A stretch of DNA of 64,000 nt from contig CM060947.1 of NCBI GenBank assembly GCA_030765055.1, positions 53,335,111 to 53,399,110 of the forward strand. Reading direction: 5' to 3'. The position numbers and the translations under genes were made by a program. Positions 34,592 to 46,131 of the stretch are shown piece after piece. Source of the stretch: Mantis religiosa (taxonomy: Eukaryota > Arthropoda > Insecta > Mantodea > Mantidae). The notes beneath the pieces are model-generated. The model had not been told where the DNA came from, searched no databases, and saw only the letters and a list, made by a program, of their open reading frames with translations. Each line of letters opens with the position of its first letter. The first letter of the stretch is position 1.

Positions 34592-34825
34592 TAATTTTAC
34601 GTCCTCCAACGTTAAGTCATATCGGACGGTGAATGAATATGGGTGAAATGGTCCTCAAATGTGTCCAGGGTCCATGGAGCTTAGAGTTACCCGACATTCG
34701 TCTGTAAGGATAAGGGAAAACCCCAGAAAAAACCTTATCCAAGTAACTCACCCTGACCGAGATTCGAACTCGGGACCTCTTGAACGTGAGGCAGACATGC
34801 TACCATCTACGCTACCTAGGCGGGC
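34560..34825 (-). mobile_element. SINE family A, copy 6
   Basis: Long poly-T at the left and GCGGGC at the right, flanked by a 10-bp target-site duplication, CACTTGTAGA, at 34550-34559 and 34826-34835. Inserted in the hAT relic. Confidence 0.93.
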
Positions 34826-34940
34826 CACTTGTAGATCAAATAATGGATCCCAATGTTAGAGAAGTAGTAGAAGATAATCTAAAAGTGTTCTGCCTTATGA
34901 CTTTGTCTAAATTTAACTCCATTATGGCAAAATAAATTGA

Positions 34941-35828
34941 TGAGGCGTGTCCGTAAAATAAGGTCTCGAATTTTATTTAATATAGAAAACATATTTTTGT
35001 CAATGAATGTTACATTGATGAAAAAACAGAACTTACAGCTGTTTTTCAACGTAATTATCATTGCGATCGATGCACTTTTGCGTGCGCTGTGGCAGTTTTT
35101 GTATACCCTTGTCATAGCACTCTCCCGCCAAGTTGCGCAGGCAGCGCTCAACCTCGTTTTTCAAATCATCGTCGGTCTGGAAATGTGTTCCACCCAGGTG
35201 TGACTTCAACTCTGGAAACAGATGATAATCACTAGGTGCTAAGTCCGGACTGTAGGGGAGAGAAGTAGGGAAGACTGTAGGAGATCAGCCGTTGCAAGTG
35301 CAAATGTTCGGTCACCATCTTGTCAATCGTAGTCTTACTGACTTCAGGGATAGGTTTGCACAGCTCGCGAAATGTCATACACTGATCTTTAAACATTTCT
35401 TGCTCCATTTTTGCATTTGTTTCGGCTGAAACCGAAGGCCGACCAGAACGCTGTTTGTCGTGAACGTCTGTACGTCCGTCTTTGAACTCTCTGACCCACT
35501 TTCGCACGTTTTTGACGTCCATACACTGTGACCCACAGACTTCACATAACTGACGATGAATGTCAGTGGGGGTAGTACCCTTGGCACTCAAAAAAAAAAA
35601 AAAAAAAAAAAATCGGATCACTGCACGCAACTCGCACTTGGCGGCGGAAGTGATAGGAAGCTCCATCGCAAAGGGTTGCCCAGCCAAGACTAATGGTTGC
35701 AACGGGTTCGTTGTGATGGAGGTATGAAGGGGTGAAACCAAGCTACACGCCAGTGTTGTCAGATCTCGCTTAATAGCGTTCCTCACGGCTCCGGTGCCTT
35801 GGAGACGTTATTTTACCGACACGCCTCG
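34941..35828 (-). mobile_element. Mariner deletion derivative, copy 1
   Basis: Inverted ends GAGGCGTGTCCGTAAAATAA and TTATTTTACCGACACGCCTC, with TA to the right. The minus strand encodes the mariner N-terminus: LSAKGTTPTDIHRQLCEV, VRKWVREFKDGR, KQRSGRPSV, and VSKTTIDKM.TEHLH. It then jumps straight to SPDLAPSDYHLFPELK.HLGG and a C-terminal tail. The segment with the first two catalytic Asp is deleted (about 890 bp remain of a usual ~1.3 kb). A run of about 23 A (F codons on the minus strand) sits in front of LSAKGTT. It could only be mobilised in trans. Confidence 0.88.
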
Positions 35829-36298
35829 TAATAACCATAAAAGTTTTAGATTATTTGTCTGAGTCTTCTAGGCTAGTTACTTAATCAAGTATAGTTGATT
35901 TAAATCATGTAATGACATCATTTAAACAACTAAATGCATTTAAATCCAGCGCTGTTACTTGTGATTCTGATTTGCTTTTCTTACAAAAGCTTTTCGACAT
36001 TGTTGAACAGCAAAGCCATAATGATAACGATAACATATTAGATTTAGTAACAGCACTCTTGACATTGAAGGCAAAAGCTGATTCTTGCCACAATTTCTGT
36101 GAAAAGTCCCTTCTATGTCTTTGGTTGCCGATGACAAAAGCTGACAGCGAGAGATTTTTCTCTACATATAACATAGATGTGACAGACAAAAGAACAAGTA
36201 TGAAAAGCAAAAATATCACAACTTGTTGCATTTTGGCGATGTCTGATGCGCGAATTTTGATTTTATTCATGTTACCTATGTCTGCTGATTTCAAATAA

Positions 36299-37913
36299 AA
36301 TATTTTAATTTGGGGAAAAAGGAAATTTAAGAGTTATACTCTAGTTAACCTGTTACTTTTCATTTCAGGCATGTAATTACTCATTAATACTTCGCAAAAA
36401 TTTGGGCGAAATTAAAAATAATATAAAATATTCACCACAAAATACCACAAATTAAAATTATTACTGTGAATTTTATAAATAATTGTCACCACAAAATCTT
36501 GCCAATGATTATGACCCTAATTACTTTAGCTACACTACTTTATACTAACTTCATTTTCCCTTCAACCCTTAGCATGCAACTTGTTAATGACTGTCCAACA
36601 TTTTAAATCTCGAATTTTATGTTATCGATTGATTTTAGCATACTGGTATGATTTATTGTCATTATTTCTCTCTTATCGTTTCTGTATTAAATTATTAATT
36701 TTATCAACCAATAATTTTGGTATTAAACTGAATAGCGAGAGCAGTACCGAAAAGTTCAAATCTGAACCTGAATACCAAGCTTCATTCTATGCATAGGTAA
36801 CAAAGCAATTATAATATCGTTTTGTAAGAATACTGCAGCTGGATGATAGTTGACCTTATCCATGGTAACCTGATCACACAGTTGAAACCAATGGGGAGAG
36901 AATGTTTTGACGCAATGTCACAATACGCTAAACGCTGTTAAGGGAGGCTGGGTTGGTGTTGAACCCAAAACTGCTCTACTGAGTGCAATAAACGATGTTC
37001 ACACAAGTTGGACATGCAGCGGGGGACGTATCCCTTCTTCTGGGCTTACAACATGCCAGCTATTTAGCAGTCCAGCTAACATCTACTTCAAGTTGTGGTA
37101 GATTTTAATAACAGCACGCGGTTTTCAACTCTACATTACCTTCAGTAAAACATGCGTTTTAACAGCTATGGATTATAAAAAATAAAGAATGTATTCAAAC
37201 CATAAAAGGGGAAAAATGGTCCGAAAATTTGCATCACATGACTTTCTAAATCTTGAACAGACTATTGTTAGACGAAATGCTTATTTCTCACGTTATTCGA
37301 AATAAACTTCACCTCAACACGAGCTGCGTTCAACTTACAACCATTTTTTTCAGCACTAGGATCAGATAGGAACTTCTGGTTTTTTTAAAATACAGTGGAC
37401 TCTTTGTGAATTCGTGACAGAGACGAGACTGGTTTTGATACTCAAAATGGTGACGTTTTCAATGCAAGAACAGCATGTAATCATTTGCTTTCTCCATTTT
37501 CGTGTTGTGACACCTATTAAAATTCATCACCAGCTGCGTGAGACATGTGGTGATGATACCATAGATGTATCTATTATGTGTTTCAAATAGGAAGAGTTCT
37601 CGCCTGTAGCGAATCAGAAGCGTTAGAGCCTTCATCGTTGCCACCTCGTTATCCCCACTCTTTTTATATTTCTCTCTCTGTCTCACACTTGGAGTGTTCT
37701 CGACGCTAACGCAAACTGAATTTTCCTAAGTTATATAATAATGCAGTTGTTGAAACCACAATTGCAGCATGAATAATCGTATATTAATAAAATGGTTTAA
37801 ATATTTAGTTTAAAGTTAATTATAGTTTATGAATTACTTATTTTTCTAATCCAATGAAAATACCAGCGGTGCAGCCGTATAGCTGTGAATATTACTTATA
37901 TTATGTTACTTAT
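36299..37913. other. AT-rich DNA, no recognised gene
   Basis: A GC-richer patch near 36930-37050 has a short open frame of unknown nature. No repeat shared with the rest of the window was seen. Confidence 0.45.
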
Positions 37914-38402
37914 TGTCACCCAGTTATCGGAAGGAACGACCAACTGACGGCTGAGTGAGTGACAGGAAGCATTCGCTCACGCCTACCCATTTATCTTGTA
38001 CCGCTAACGAGGGGATGGTTGGAAAAACATCACTAGCCATCTCCTTCCCCTCTCCCTGCCGTCTGAAACAGTCGGGATGAATCACTGTACCACGAGACTT
38101 CCAGAAACAGTGATCTCCCTATATAAGGCCTGCAGTGGGCGAGTCAAGTCAGTTCTTGGCGAGCAGCTGTGAGGAGCGCCGAGTGAGTGAACGGACCGGA
38201 AGACTGTGTACGTGTATCAGAGGAGTTGTACGTAATTGTGAGTGTAGAGTGGACCTGTGCCAGACGAATTGGTGAATTGTAATTGTGTGCGCTACATAAT
38301 TCTGTGTAATCGGCAAGTGTTCCAACTGTAATTCGGTGAAAGTAAAGAATATTTTGAGTTTGTGCAATTGGACTTTTAACTTCACGAACTCACAAAGTCA
38401 CA
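37914..38402 (+). mobile_element. Solo LTR, family L1, copy 1
   Basis: Starts TGTCACCCAG and ends AAAGTCACA. A TATATAAGG box sits at 38120-38128, and the shared 3' block (TTTTGAGTTTGTGCAATTGG) follows an AGTAAAG poly-A signal. Flanking tetranucleotides are TTAT (left) and TTGT (right), one mismatch from a duplication. No internal retrotransposon sequence lies on either side. Confidence 0.7.
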
Positions 38403-39292
38403 TTGTTACTTCTCCATTGTCATTGTCTTCAAAGTCTGAGTAGTGTAAATTTATGATGATAGGTTCCAAAATCTCGTTATGTGCTATTTCTTTCTAAATA
38501 GTCGTCTTCTGGTAGTTTATTTGATGTCTCACGCAGTTTTCCCAGCCTTGTTATGCTCCTTGTCAATTTCTTCGTAAATAAGTCGTTCAATGTCAGTCGG
38601 TTTAAAAATATTATTGCTGTTTACGACACATTTGAGCCCACATTAACTCTATTGGATTGTTCTAGCAGTAGTAAGGGGGGAAAGGTGGATCGTGTCTCAA
38701 TGATCCAGCTGATACACTTTTACATGGAAGAGTAACTTAATAATACTGCTTTGAACTTTAGAGTAAATAGAGATTATAAAGCATTCATAAACAAAGATAT
38801 AATGTGACCAGGCACGTTCTGCCAGACTAGCAAGAAGGGTATCGCTTCCTCTCGTCGAATTTAACAGACACCCTGACTTATTCAGAGTTCATATTTCTTT
38901 TACCAGGTCATGTCAAATGTTTACGTTTCAGTTCCGAGTAATTTCAAATATACTTTTACGCATACATGCCAACCAATAAGTGCTTACGTCGCAATTCGTT
39001 TTTATAATATAATGGCATCTACTTTATTTCTTTGTATTAGGAAAACTATTTGAGCTAAAAATGTGGGGGTTTAAGGTTATACTAAATGCATTACTCTCTC
39101 CTTCCTCATGGATCAGTTTTTGCTAAATCTGAATTTTGTCTTAGTGCGAATAGTATTAATTACAAATTGATTAGTTTGCCGCTCGTCACACACGTCTTAG
39201 GAGGAATGCAATACGACAACACTGCAGGGCTCCGATTGGTTGGTCACCTAGTAGCACTCAAGGACAAACACCTTTCCATTTGGAACACATAA
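38403..39292. other. Unassigned AT-rich DNA
   Basis: No recognised gene or repeat. Confidence 0.4.
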
Positions 39293-39720
39293 TGTGTGTT
39301 CCTGGGTGCGACAGTTGAATGAAGGCAGAACATCGTGTGACAACAAACCAAGACAGTGACAGCCTCGCACCAGCAGATCTGATGATATGATCCAGGGAGT
39401 AGAGAACGCTGTTTTGGAGGATCGCCAATTAAGCATTTTCAGATCTTCATGCAGGATTGTGTGCAAAGATCCCACGGAAATTACAATTTTGGAGGTGATG
39501 TCTGCAACTGTCTTGGTTTGTTGTCACACGATGTTCTACCTCCATTGAACTGTCACACCCAGAAACGCACATTAGATACATCCATGGTACCATCACCACA
39601 TGTCTCACTCAACTGGTGATGAATTTCAATGGGTGTTACACCACGGAAATGGAGAAAACGAATGATTAGACGCTGTTCTTTCAATTAGAACGCTGCCATT
39701 TTATGTGTTACAGTCTTATT
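39293..39720 (-). pseudogene. Mariner N-terminal fragment with an inverted 65-bp duplicate
   Basis: Minus-strand frames read RFLHFRGVTPIEIHHQLSE, TMDVSNVRFWV, and VADITSKIVISVGSLHTILH, the helix-turn-helix half of a mariner transposase. The 65 bp at 39507-39571 recur inverted at 39293-39357, giving a stem with a spacer of about 149 bp. The catalytic half is absent. Confidence 0.7.
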
Positions 39721-40105
39721 TCTCGTGCTGCCATTAGAGTTCTATGCAATGTATAGTGCTGCCATCTCTGTCACTCATTCTAACGGTACATGGCAATACG
39801 GTAGGTTTATATGATAGTAGGCTTTTTCGGAGTGGATTCCTATCTGGTGACTTTGAAATTCCGTTCTCTTTGTATATCTGAGTCATAAACAACCCAATAA
39901 CGCATTTATATTTCAGAAAGGTGTAAGCATTGTGAAATTAAGATATAAAACAGTAATGGTTCACCCTACAAAAATATGTATTTGACACAATTTATATATT
40001 TTAACGGAATCTACCATTAACACTTTTTATACACCTTAATACGTACCAGGAAAGCACAAAAAATCATTCAAACTTCTGAAGGTGTCCCCATAAAATTTAA
40101 AATAT

Positions 40106-40648
40106 TGTGACTTTGTGGGTTCGTAGAACTAAAAAGGCCGAGTTGCAGAAATTTAAAATCTCCTTTATTTTCGTAGAAATACTCTTATAGATTACAGCAG
40201 CATTACGTTACATACACCATCAGTTTACCAAGGTCGATCACTATAACAAACAGTGACAGCAGATTACATCCTTAGCTCTCGTTACAATAACACAGCTGGC
40301 TGTCTCTCACTTCACAACACTGTTTCACAATGACTGCTTAACAACTCTTGTTACATAACAACTGTCCTGCTGGCGCGTCACAATCCCTTTTTATATCTCC
40401 ATTCTTAACTCGAGAACCTTCTAGATCAAACAAGAAAAACAATCATTCTCCGTCAATCGAGATATCTCTAGAAACTTCCAGACATAAAATCCTATCTCTA
40501 ACAGCGAGTCCTTTATCTGAGTTAACATTGTTTGCTGGCTTTGTGATCACTCGCCGCGTAATTGTTAACTGCTCATGCAAGCTCGTGATACATTATCCGC
40601 CGTCTATTATCTATTTGTGCCAAAACGTTTATGACCAGCGCCGCGACA
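40106..40648 (-). mobile_element. Solo LTR, family L1, copy 2
   Basis: On the minus strand it runs TGTCGCGGCG...AAAGTCACA, 543 bp, with a 4-bp target-site duplication ATAT at 40102-40105 and 40649-40652. A TATA box (GATATAAAAAGGG) is near 40386-40400, and AATAAAGG precedes the conserved 3' block. No second LTR or coding region is next to it, so it is a recombination-derived solo LTR. The 4-bp duplication suits Gypsy-type elements, but the superfamily is not proven. Confidence 0.88.
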
Positions 40649-40700
40649 ATATACATTTAATTTCTTATAAAATATATTAAACTTACAGTGCAATAATTAT

Positions 40701-41177
40701 TGTCGCCTGGGCATTGTTGAATCGCCACGACAAGCCAGTGCGGAGCTTGTGCGAAAGAGACAGAGAGCTACGAGCGGGCAGGAAAGAAAGAAACAGATAA
40801 ATCGGCCAGCGCGTGGGCGCAGCGCTAAACGCTTGCCAAGAGAGAGAGAGAGAGCAACAAAGGGAGAAAGAAACTGAGATAGTTCCATTGTGTTCTCGCT
40901 GCACCACGAAAGGCCTTGAAACGTCGACAAGTTCCTGGAACAATGGGTGGAAATATAGAAGAGCCGGGGTTACCCAATCGGAGTTAGTTGAGAACAGATA
41001 ATTTTGTGTGTACAGCCGTGCAGTGATTTCAAAGTGAATTATTTTGTTTGTTCACGTTTGGTGAAGCAACGAGAGACTTTTTTTACGTTATCCTGCTGCT
41101 GTCAGGGCTGTACAAAGTGTTTCTACTGGAAATAAAGAACATTTTGAATTTCTGCAAACCGAACCCATAAATTCACA
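40701..41177 (+). mobile_element. Solo LTR, family L1, copy 3
   Basis: TGTCGCCTGG...AAATTCACA, 477 bp, with a 4-bp target-site duplication TTAT at 40697-40700 and 41178-41181. AATAAA is at 41131-41136, and an (AG)n run near 40839-40852 is internal. It lies only 52 bp from copy 2 but in opposite orientation, and each copy has its own duplication. Confidence 0.9.
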
Positions 41178-41209
41178 TTATACTCATTACAGCTGTTATC
41201 AGCCATTTT

Positions 41210-41461
41210 TAAGGCCACGCCGTGGCTCAGTGGATAGACCGCTTGGCTCTCACCAAGGCGGCCCGGGTTCGATCCCAGGCGACCGCAAAGTGAGATTTGT
41301 GGTGGACAACATGGCGTTGGGGCGGGTTTTCTCCGGGACCTTCGGTTTCCCCCGCCATCTCATTCCTCCGGTGCTCCATCTTTATCTCATGTATCATCAG
41401 TGTCATCGCCTGCGGTGCCGTATGTAGTAAAAGCGTTCGTTAAACACTACACATTTCATTT
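41210..41461 (+). mobile_element. SINE family C, copy 1 (tRNA-Glu-like head)
   Basis: The head GCTCTCACCAAGGCGGCCCG with GGGTTCGATCCCAGG closely resembles tRNA-Glu (CTC). The body ends GTTAAACACTACACATTTC. A 10-bp target-site duplication, CAGCCATTTT, lies at 41200-41209 and 41462-41471. Confidence 0.92.
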
Positions 41462-41471
41462 CAGCCATTTT

Positions 41472-41963
41472 AAATTCTCTGTAATAGTTATAAAAGTCAT
41501 CAGAAATATTTTTAATTTATCGTAAAAATTTATTAAACGTAACATACTGTTTGAATCGAAATGTTAAGCATTCATTTTTGAGAACATACAAATATTAAAG
41601 ATTTTCCATGGAAAAGGCTTGTTTGTGATGGAGGACTACCTTGAAAGCCTTCGTGTCGTGCACTATGCTTTGTAAGGGGTAGGATAAAAAGTATTTAACA
41701 CCGTTCTTGCAACTCTAGAAGCGATATTCTTTTTAGAAAATCTGTAAGATATGAACATGCCCTAGTTTTGTTTTGTTTAGTGCCAATATTTCTTTTTTCT
41801 GCATTCCTCCAATCCTAGTCAGAGAACGTACAAACAAATGCCCCTTCAATCCACAATTTAAATTTATTATGACCTCACTGCTTGTTTACAGATCTAAGGA
41901 AAATACATCATTCTTCAAATTGACTAGGTTTTGAGTTATACAATACAGTAGGCTACTACAATA
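41472..41963. other. Unassigned AT-rich DNA
   Basis: No recognised feature. Confidence 0.4.
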
Positions 41964-42647
41964 TGTGGCGCGGAGTGATAAGGGACGGATAGTGTAGCAC
42001 AAAGATAAAGAGTTTGCTGAAACAGATAAAGATAGCACGGAGATAAAGGCATGCCAAAACAGATAAAGTTAGGTGTCTGGAACGTTCGTGTTTTGTCTGG
42101 TGCCATCTTACAGAACATTCGATTATCTTCTGGAACCATGAAGAGGTATATAAAAAGGAGCCGAGATTGCCAGTGAGTGTTAGTATCGAAATGGAATTTG
42201 ATAATCGTGGAGCTGTAAAAATGAAATGTGTAGTGTTTAACGCCCGCTTTTACTATATACGGCACCGCAGGCGATGACACTGATGATACATGAGAAGAAT
42301 ATGGAGAATCGGTGGAATGAGGTGGCGGGGGAAACCGGAGATCCCGGAGAAAACCCGCCCAGCACCGTGTTGTCCACCACAAATCTCACTTTGCGGTCGC
42401 CTGGGATCGAACCCGGGCCGCCTTGGTGAGAGCCAAGCGGTCTAACCACTGAGCCACGGCGTGGCCATGGAGCTCTATTTTGAACACTTTGTTTGTGTGT
42501 GTGACAGATAAACTGGAACATTGTAATTGCGTATGTGACCTAATTCTGCTACTGTAAGGGTTGACCAAAGTGTATTTCTACGGAAATAAATAACATTTTG
42601 AATTTCTGTAAATTGGACTTTTAATTCTACGAACCCATAAAGTCACA
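41964..42647 (+). mobile_element. Solo LTR, family L1, copy 4, with nested SINE C
   Basis: Starts TGTGGCGCGGAGTG and ends AAAGTCACA. TATATAAAAAGG is at 42147-42158 and AATAAATAACATTTTG precedes the 3' block. Removing the SINE at 42215-42467 and one TSD copy leaves an LTR of about 424 bp, close to the other copies. Flanking tetranucleotides do not match. Confidence 0.78.
42215..42467 (-). mobile_element. SINE family C, copy 2, nested in an LTR
   Basis: Reverse-orientation copy of 41210-41461. Flanked by TGGAGCT at 42208-42214 and 42468-42474, which shows that it inserted after the LTR. Confidence 0.92.
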
Positions 42648-42703
42648 CTGATAAGGACAGAAATGCTCCCTCCTATGCAAAGTCGTTCTGAAAGTAATTA
42701 CTC

Positions 42704-43063
42704 ATGGCAGAACTTACAGAAAGACAAATAATTGAAATGGTAATGATGATCGGATATAGTGATAGTAGGAGAACCCAAGAAGAGGTTTGTGTCTGTTTAA
42801 TGAAATGCATTCAAAAGGGGATTACTATTACTCACTCTACGGTAAACAAAATTTTTAAAATATGCAAACAAATTGGAAGTGTCAAAAATAAGTGAAAGTC
42901 TGGAAGGCCAAAACCAATTGAAGATGCGGTGATAAACCTCTTGATGTTTTATTTCCAGTGGAAGAACACCCACATTTACCTAGCCACCAGCCTGCAATTG
43001 ACTACAATGTTAGACAAAAACACATCTACCTGTACATTCCAAGACCTGAGGACCAAAATAAAT
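42704..43063 (+). pseudogene. Transposase N-terminal helix-turn-helix fragment (Tc1/mariner-like)
   Basis: Reads MAELTERQIIEMVMMIGYSD, RTQEEVCVC, ITHSTVNKIFKICKQIGSV, a stop, KSGRPKPI, then with a frameshift VEEHPHLPSHQPAIDYNVRQ. This is the DNA-binding half of a Tc1/mariner-type transposase (two helix-turn-helix segments and the GRP linker). No catalytic domain follows; the next sequence is an unrelated mariner derivative at 43102. Confidence 0.7.
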
Positions 43064-43101
43064 TGCCCTAAGCTACTCACACCCTATTCACAATCATAGT
43101 A

Positions 43102-43990
43102 CGAGGCGTGTCTGTAAAATAAGGTTTCCAATTTTATTTCACATAGAAAACATGTTTATTGTCAATGAATGTTATATTGATGGAAAGGCGGAACTAACAG
43201 CTATTTTTCAACGCAATCACCATTGCGATCTATGTACTTTTGCAGGCGCTGTGGCAGCTTTTGTATACCCATGTCATAGCACTCTCACGCCAAGTTGCGT
43301 AGTTAGCGCTCAACCTCGTTTTTCAAATGATCGTCGGTCTGGAAATGTGTTCTACCCAGGTGTGACTTCAACACAGGAAACAGATGATAATTACAACGTG
43401 CTAAGTCTGGACTGTTGTGGGGAATGGTTGAGGATGTCCCATCCGAACTGTGCCAGGAGATCAGCCTTGCGATAATGCAAATGTTAGGTCAAAATCTTGT
43501 CAATCGTAGTCTTACTGACTTCAGGGATAAGTTTGCATAGCTCGCCAACTGTCACACGCCGTTCTTTAAGCATTTCTTGCTCCACTTTTTCTATTGTTTC
43601 CTATGAAACCGAAGGCCGACCAGAACGCTGTTCGTCATGGAGGACTGTACGTCCGTCTTTGAACACTATGACCCACTTTCGCAAGTTTTTGACGTCCATA
43701 CACTGAGGCCTATAGACTTTGTATAACTGATGATGAATTTCAGTGGGGGTAGCGCCCTTGGCACTCAAAAAAAAAAAAAAAAACAGATCATTGCACGCAA
43801 CTCGATCTTGGTGGTGTAAGTGATAAGAAGCTCCATCGCAAATGGCTGCCTAGCCAAGATTAATGGTTGCAACGGGTGCGCTGTGGTTGGGATTTGAAGG
43901 GGTGAAACGAAGCTACACGCCAGTGTTGGCGGATCTCGGGTAATAGCGTTCGTCACGGCTCCAGCGCCTTGGGGACCTTATTTTACGTAA
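43102..43990 (-). mobile_element. Mariner deletion derivative, copy 2
   Basis: Left end TACGAGGCGTGTCTGTAAAA; the right end retains only ACCTTATTTTACG before diverging. The same minus-strand coding blocks as copy 1 are kept (RKWV.VFKDGR, QRSGRPSVS, VSKTTIDK.LT.HLHYRK). The middle is missing, with the same junction sequence GGCTGATCTCCT as copy 1. The A run before LSAKGTT is also present (about 18 A). It keeps about 16 bp after the junction that copy 1 lost. Confidence 0.87.
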
Positions 43991-44159
43991 CTTCACAAAA
44001 CTATAACAAAAAAAACTACAAGCACTCTTCCATATTTTTATTCACCCCATACAATAAGTAAAATTAACTATCAAAACGACCTCTGATTTTGTTTCACGAA
44101 GACAGTGAAGCTATAATGAAGTAGGAATGCTCAACTACCTTCCCCCAGGGACCTGCTGC

Positions 44160-45410
44160 GGTAGGTACGGGAATTGGTGTTCCCGGGGTCCCGAGCAAAA
44201 CTAACACCCTCGATGTCACAACTTGATACTGAAATGCCCAAGATGTATCCTAAGAGGGAGAGGAAATACCCTCCTTGGTTGTGCAGAGCGTCCCACGTAG
44301 ATCATCTGGGCATGACTAAATATGATAAATCTACCATGTCTATGTCTAGTATCCGCACTGTTTTTTTTTAAATATTTATCACGATATGAGGACCATTTTA
44401 TAATTTATACTGATGGCTACAAGAGCTCAAATGGTGTTGGTTGGCTTAAGTGTATGGAACCGAACCGTATACATTCGGTTTTCACACTTATCACTTCCAT
44501 TTTTATTGCAGAGCCTTATGCAATATACCGGGCCTTTTTACATGCATGTCGACTAAGTTGGGAACTGCTTAATTCTGAGTGATACCCTCGGTGCACTTCA
44601 AAGCCTACGGTAGCTGTACAACTACCACCCTGCTGTGCAGCGTATCCAGGATGCTCTCCACGTTTTACACGCTTCCGGGGTTAGCGTGGTGTGTGCATGG
44701 ATCCCTGGTCACGTAGGCTTGTGGGGGAATGAAATGGCGGATTCAGAAGCCAAGACGGCTAACATGAAGCCCACGGCTCGAGTACCATCTGTGACATTGG
44801 AAGATTTTAGGGCCGTATTGCGGAGAGTTGTGCAAACCTGCTGGCAGGAAGAGTGGTCTACTCTCCGCAGCAATACACTTAGATATGTGAAAGAACTTCC
44901 GATTCCCTGGGTTACCTCCTGTCCATCTCGTCGCGAGGATGTGAGTTTGGCTCCGTTGTGTATTGGGCACTGCCTTTTTACTCATAGTTTCTTTTTTTTT
45001 TTTTCTTTTTTAAAGGAGCTTGCTCCAATAAGTCCGTTTTGCAGCGAAGCGTTATCTGTCCGACATGTGCTGCTAGAGTGTTTTTGCCTAGCACTCCTTA
45101 GGACGTCTCTGCAGCTGCCTGCCAGCTTTGAAGAAATACTAGCGGATGATAACAAGGTGGTGGAGAAGGTTTATAGATTATTTTCTAGGTTAGACTTTAG
45201 GATTTAGTGAAAAGAATTTTTGGCAGTTTAGATTCATATTTCTTTTTGTTTTTGTAGTTTGTTATGTGCATGTTATTTTTTAAGCTTTTTTTACACTTTT
45301 ATAGTTTTAGAAAAATTTATATATGGCTTTTGCCATGACTAATTCTTCAAAGGGCGCTGATAACCTCTGCAGTTGAGCGCCATTATACATATCATCATCA
45401 TCAGTGCTCA
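44160..45410 (+). mobile_element. I-like LINE 3' part with RNase H domain (broken)
   Basis: Order of features: YPPWLCRASHVDHLG linker; RNase H start FIIYTDGYKSSNGVGW, where the TDG Asp is catalytic; AEPYAIYRA (Glu block); a lost segment with a stop at 44581; VVCAWIPGHVGLWGNEMAD (second metal-binding block); and a C-terminal LAPLCIGHCLFTHS ... LSVRHVLLEC zinc-knuckle-like region. The 3' UTR ends AGGGCGCTGATAACCTCTGC and ATCATCATCATC near 45400. A T-run expansion at 44997-45004 shifts the zinc-knuckle spacing. Not functional. Confidence 0.82.
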
Positions 45411-46131
45411 AATAAAATTAATTTAGGGGCTTTTTTGAAGGCTTCCCTAAGTGTATATTAAATGTATAGTGTTACATGTGCAAAATTCACCTCTTTGAAA
45501 CCAAACAAATATAAAACCTATAGAATGGGATTAGGTTTCGGCAGTGATTTGTTAATTAAAACCTGGGATATTAAAAAAGTTGAAAAATCAAGCGCAGCCC
45601 CAGAACTGAACAAACGCGATGCATTCGCTGGAAAGTCCGATAACTGCACCCAAATCGCTCATTTCCAACACGTCCATTTCTCTCGTTAATGAAATATGAC
45701 AGAGTGATCAAACGCAAAAAGGATAGAAAATAACATGTGATTGTAAAACAACAAGTGACGACTGGTTATTAAAAATATTTACGTTGTAGGTAATGAACAC
45801 TGCAGCGAGAAAACGTTAATCACGTGACTTGATCGGCCAATTCTTGCGCGAGGTGCCAAAATATAAAAAGAATAATAAAATAGGTGACAAAAATCAGCAG
45901 CCATTTGTTGACTTTTATGCTCTGATTAGACATTCGTCATGCATGTGACGTAATACCTGCTAAACTACACGAACACCTGCAATAAATGTACTACATTTAA
46001 ATTTAAAAAGAATAGTACAGACCTCTTAATTAAATTAAAATTTTAATATTGATTTTTCATGTAAGATGTCTCGAATTACAAATATTTAGATGATTAAATT
46101 ATAAAAATATTAAATTAATATGTACACTCAG
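45411..46131. other. Unassigned AT-rich DNA
   Basis: A 75-codon frame at 45462-45689 has no recognised similarity. Confidence 0.4.

Larger units (their letters stand above)
34190..36298 (+). pseudogene. hAT-like transposase fossil, split by two insertions
   Basis: Three collinear coding remnants. (1) 34200-34559: LFPLSVLTRWSSSLNSVLY and then SYFDALVDFF. (2) 34836-34930: LVDQIMDPNVREVVEDNL. (3) 35900-36298: LWLPMTKADSERFFSTYN and VTDKRTSMKSKNITTCC. The last block matches the C-terminal hAT dimerisation signature (LP.T.AD.ER.FS.YN). SINE A copy 6 and a mariner derivative interrupt it. The frame around 34559/34836 continues cleanly as SPLVD once the SINE and its duplication are ignored. Internal stops show it is dead. 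Confidence 0.65.

Noticed and set aside
35232..35786. 184-codon minus-strand open frame, one of the longest in the window, as a host gene
   Set aside because: It is the N-terminal coding relic of a mariner deletion derivative between inverted repeats, read through a poly-A expansion (F run); the catalytic middle is missing.
36907..37101. 64-codon plus frame as a LINE endonuclease fragment
   Set aside because: A faint resemblance only; no conserved catalytic block could be identified.
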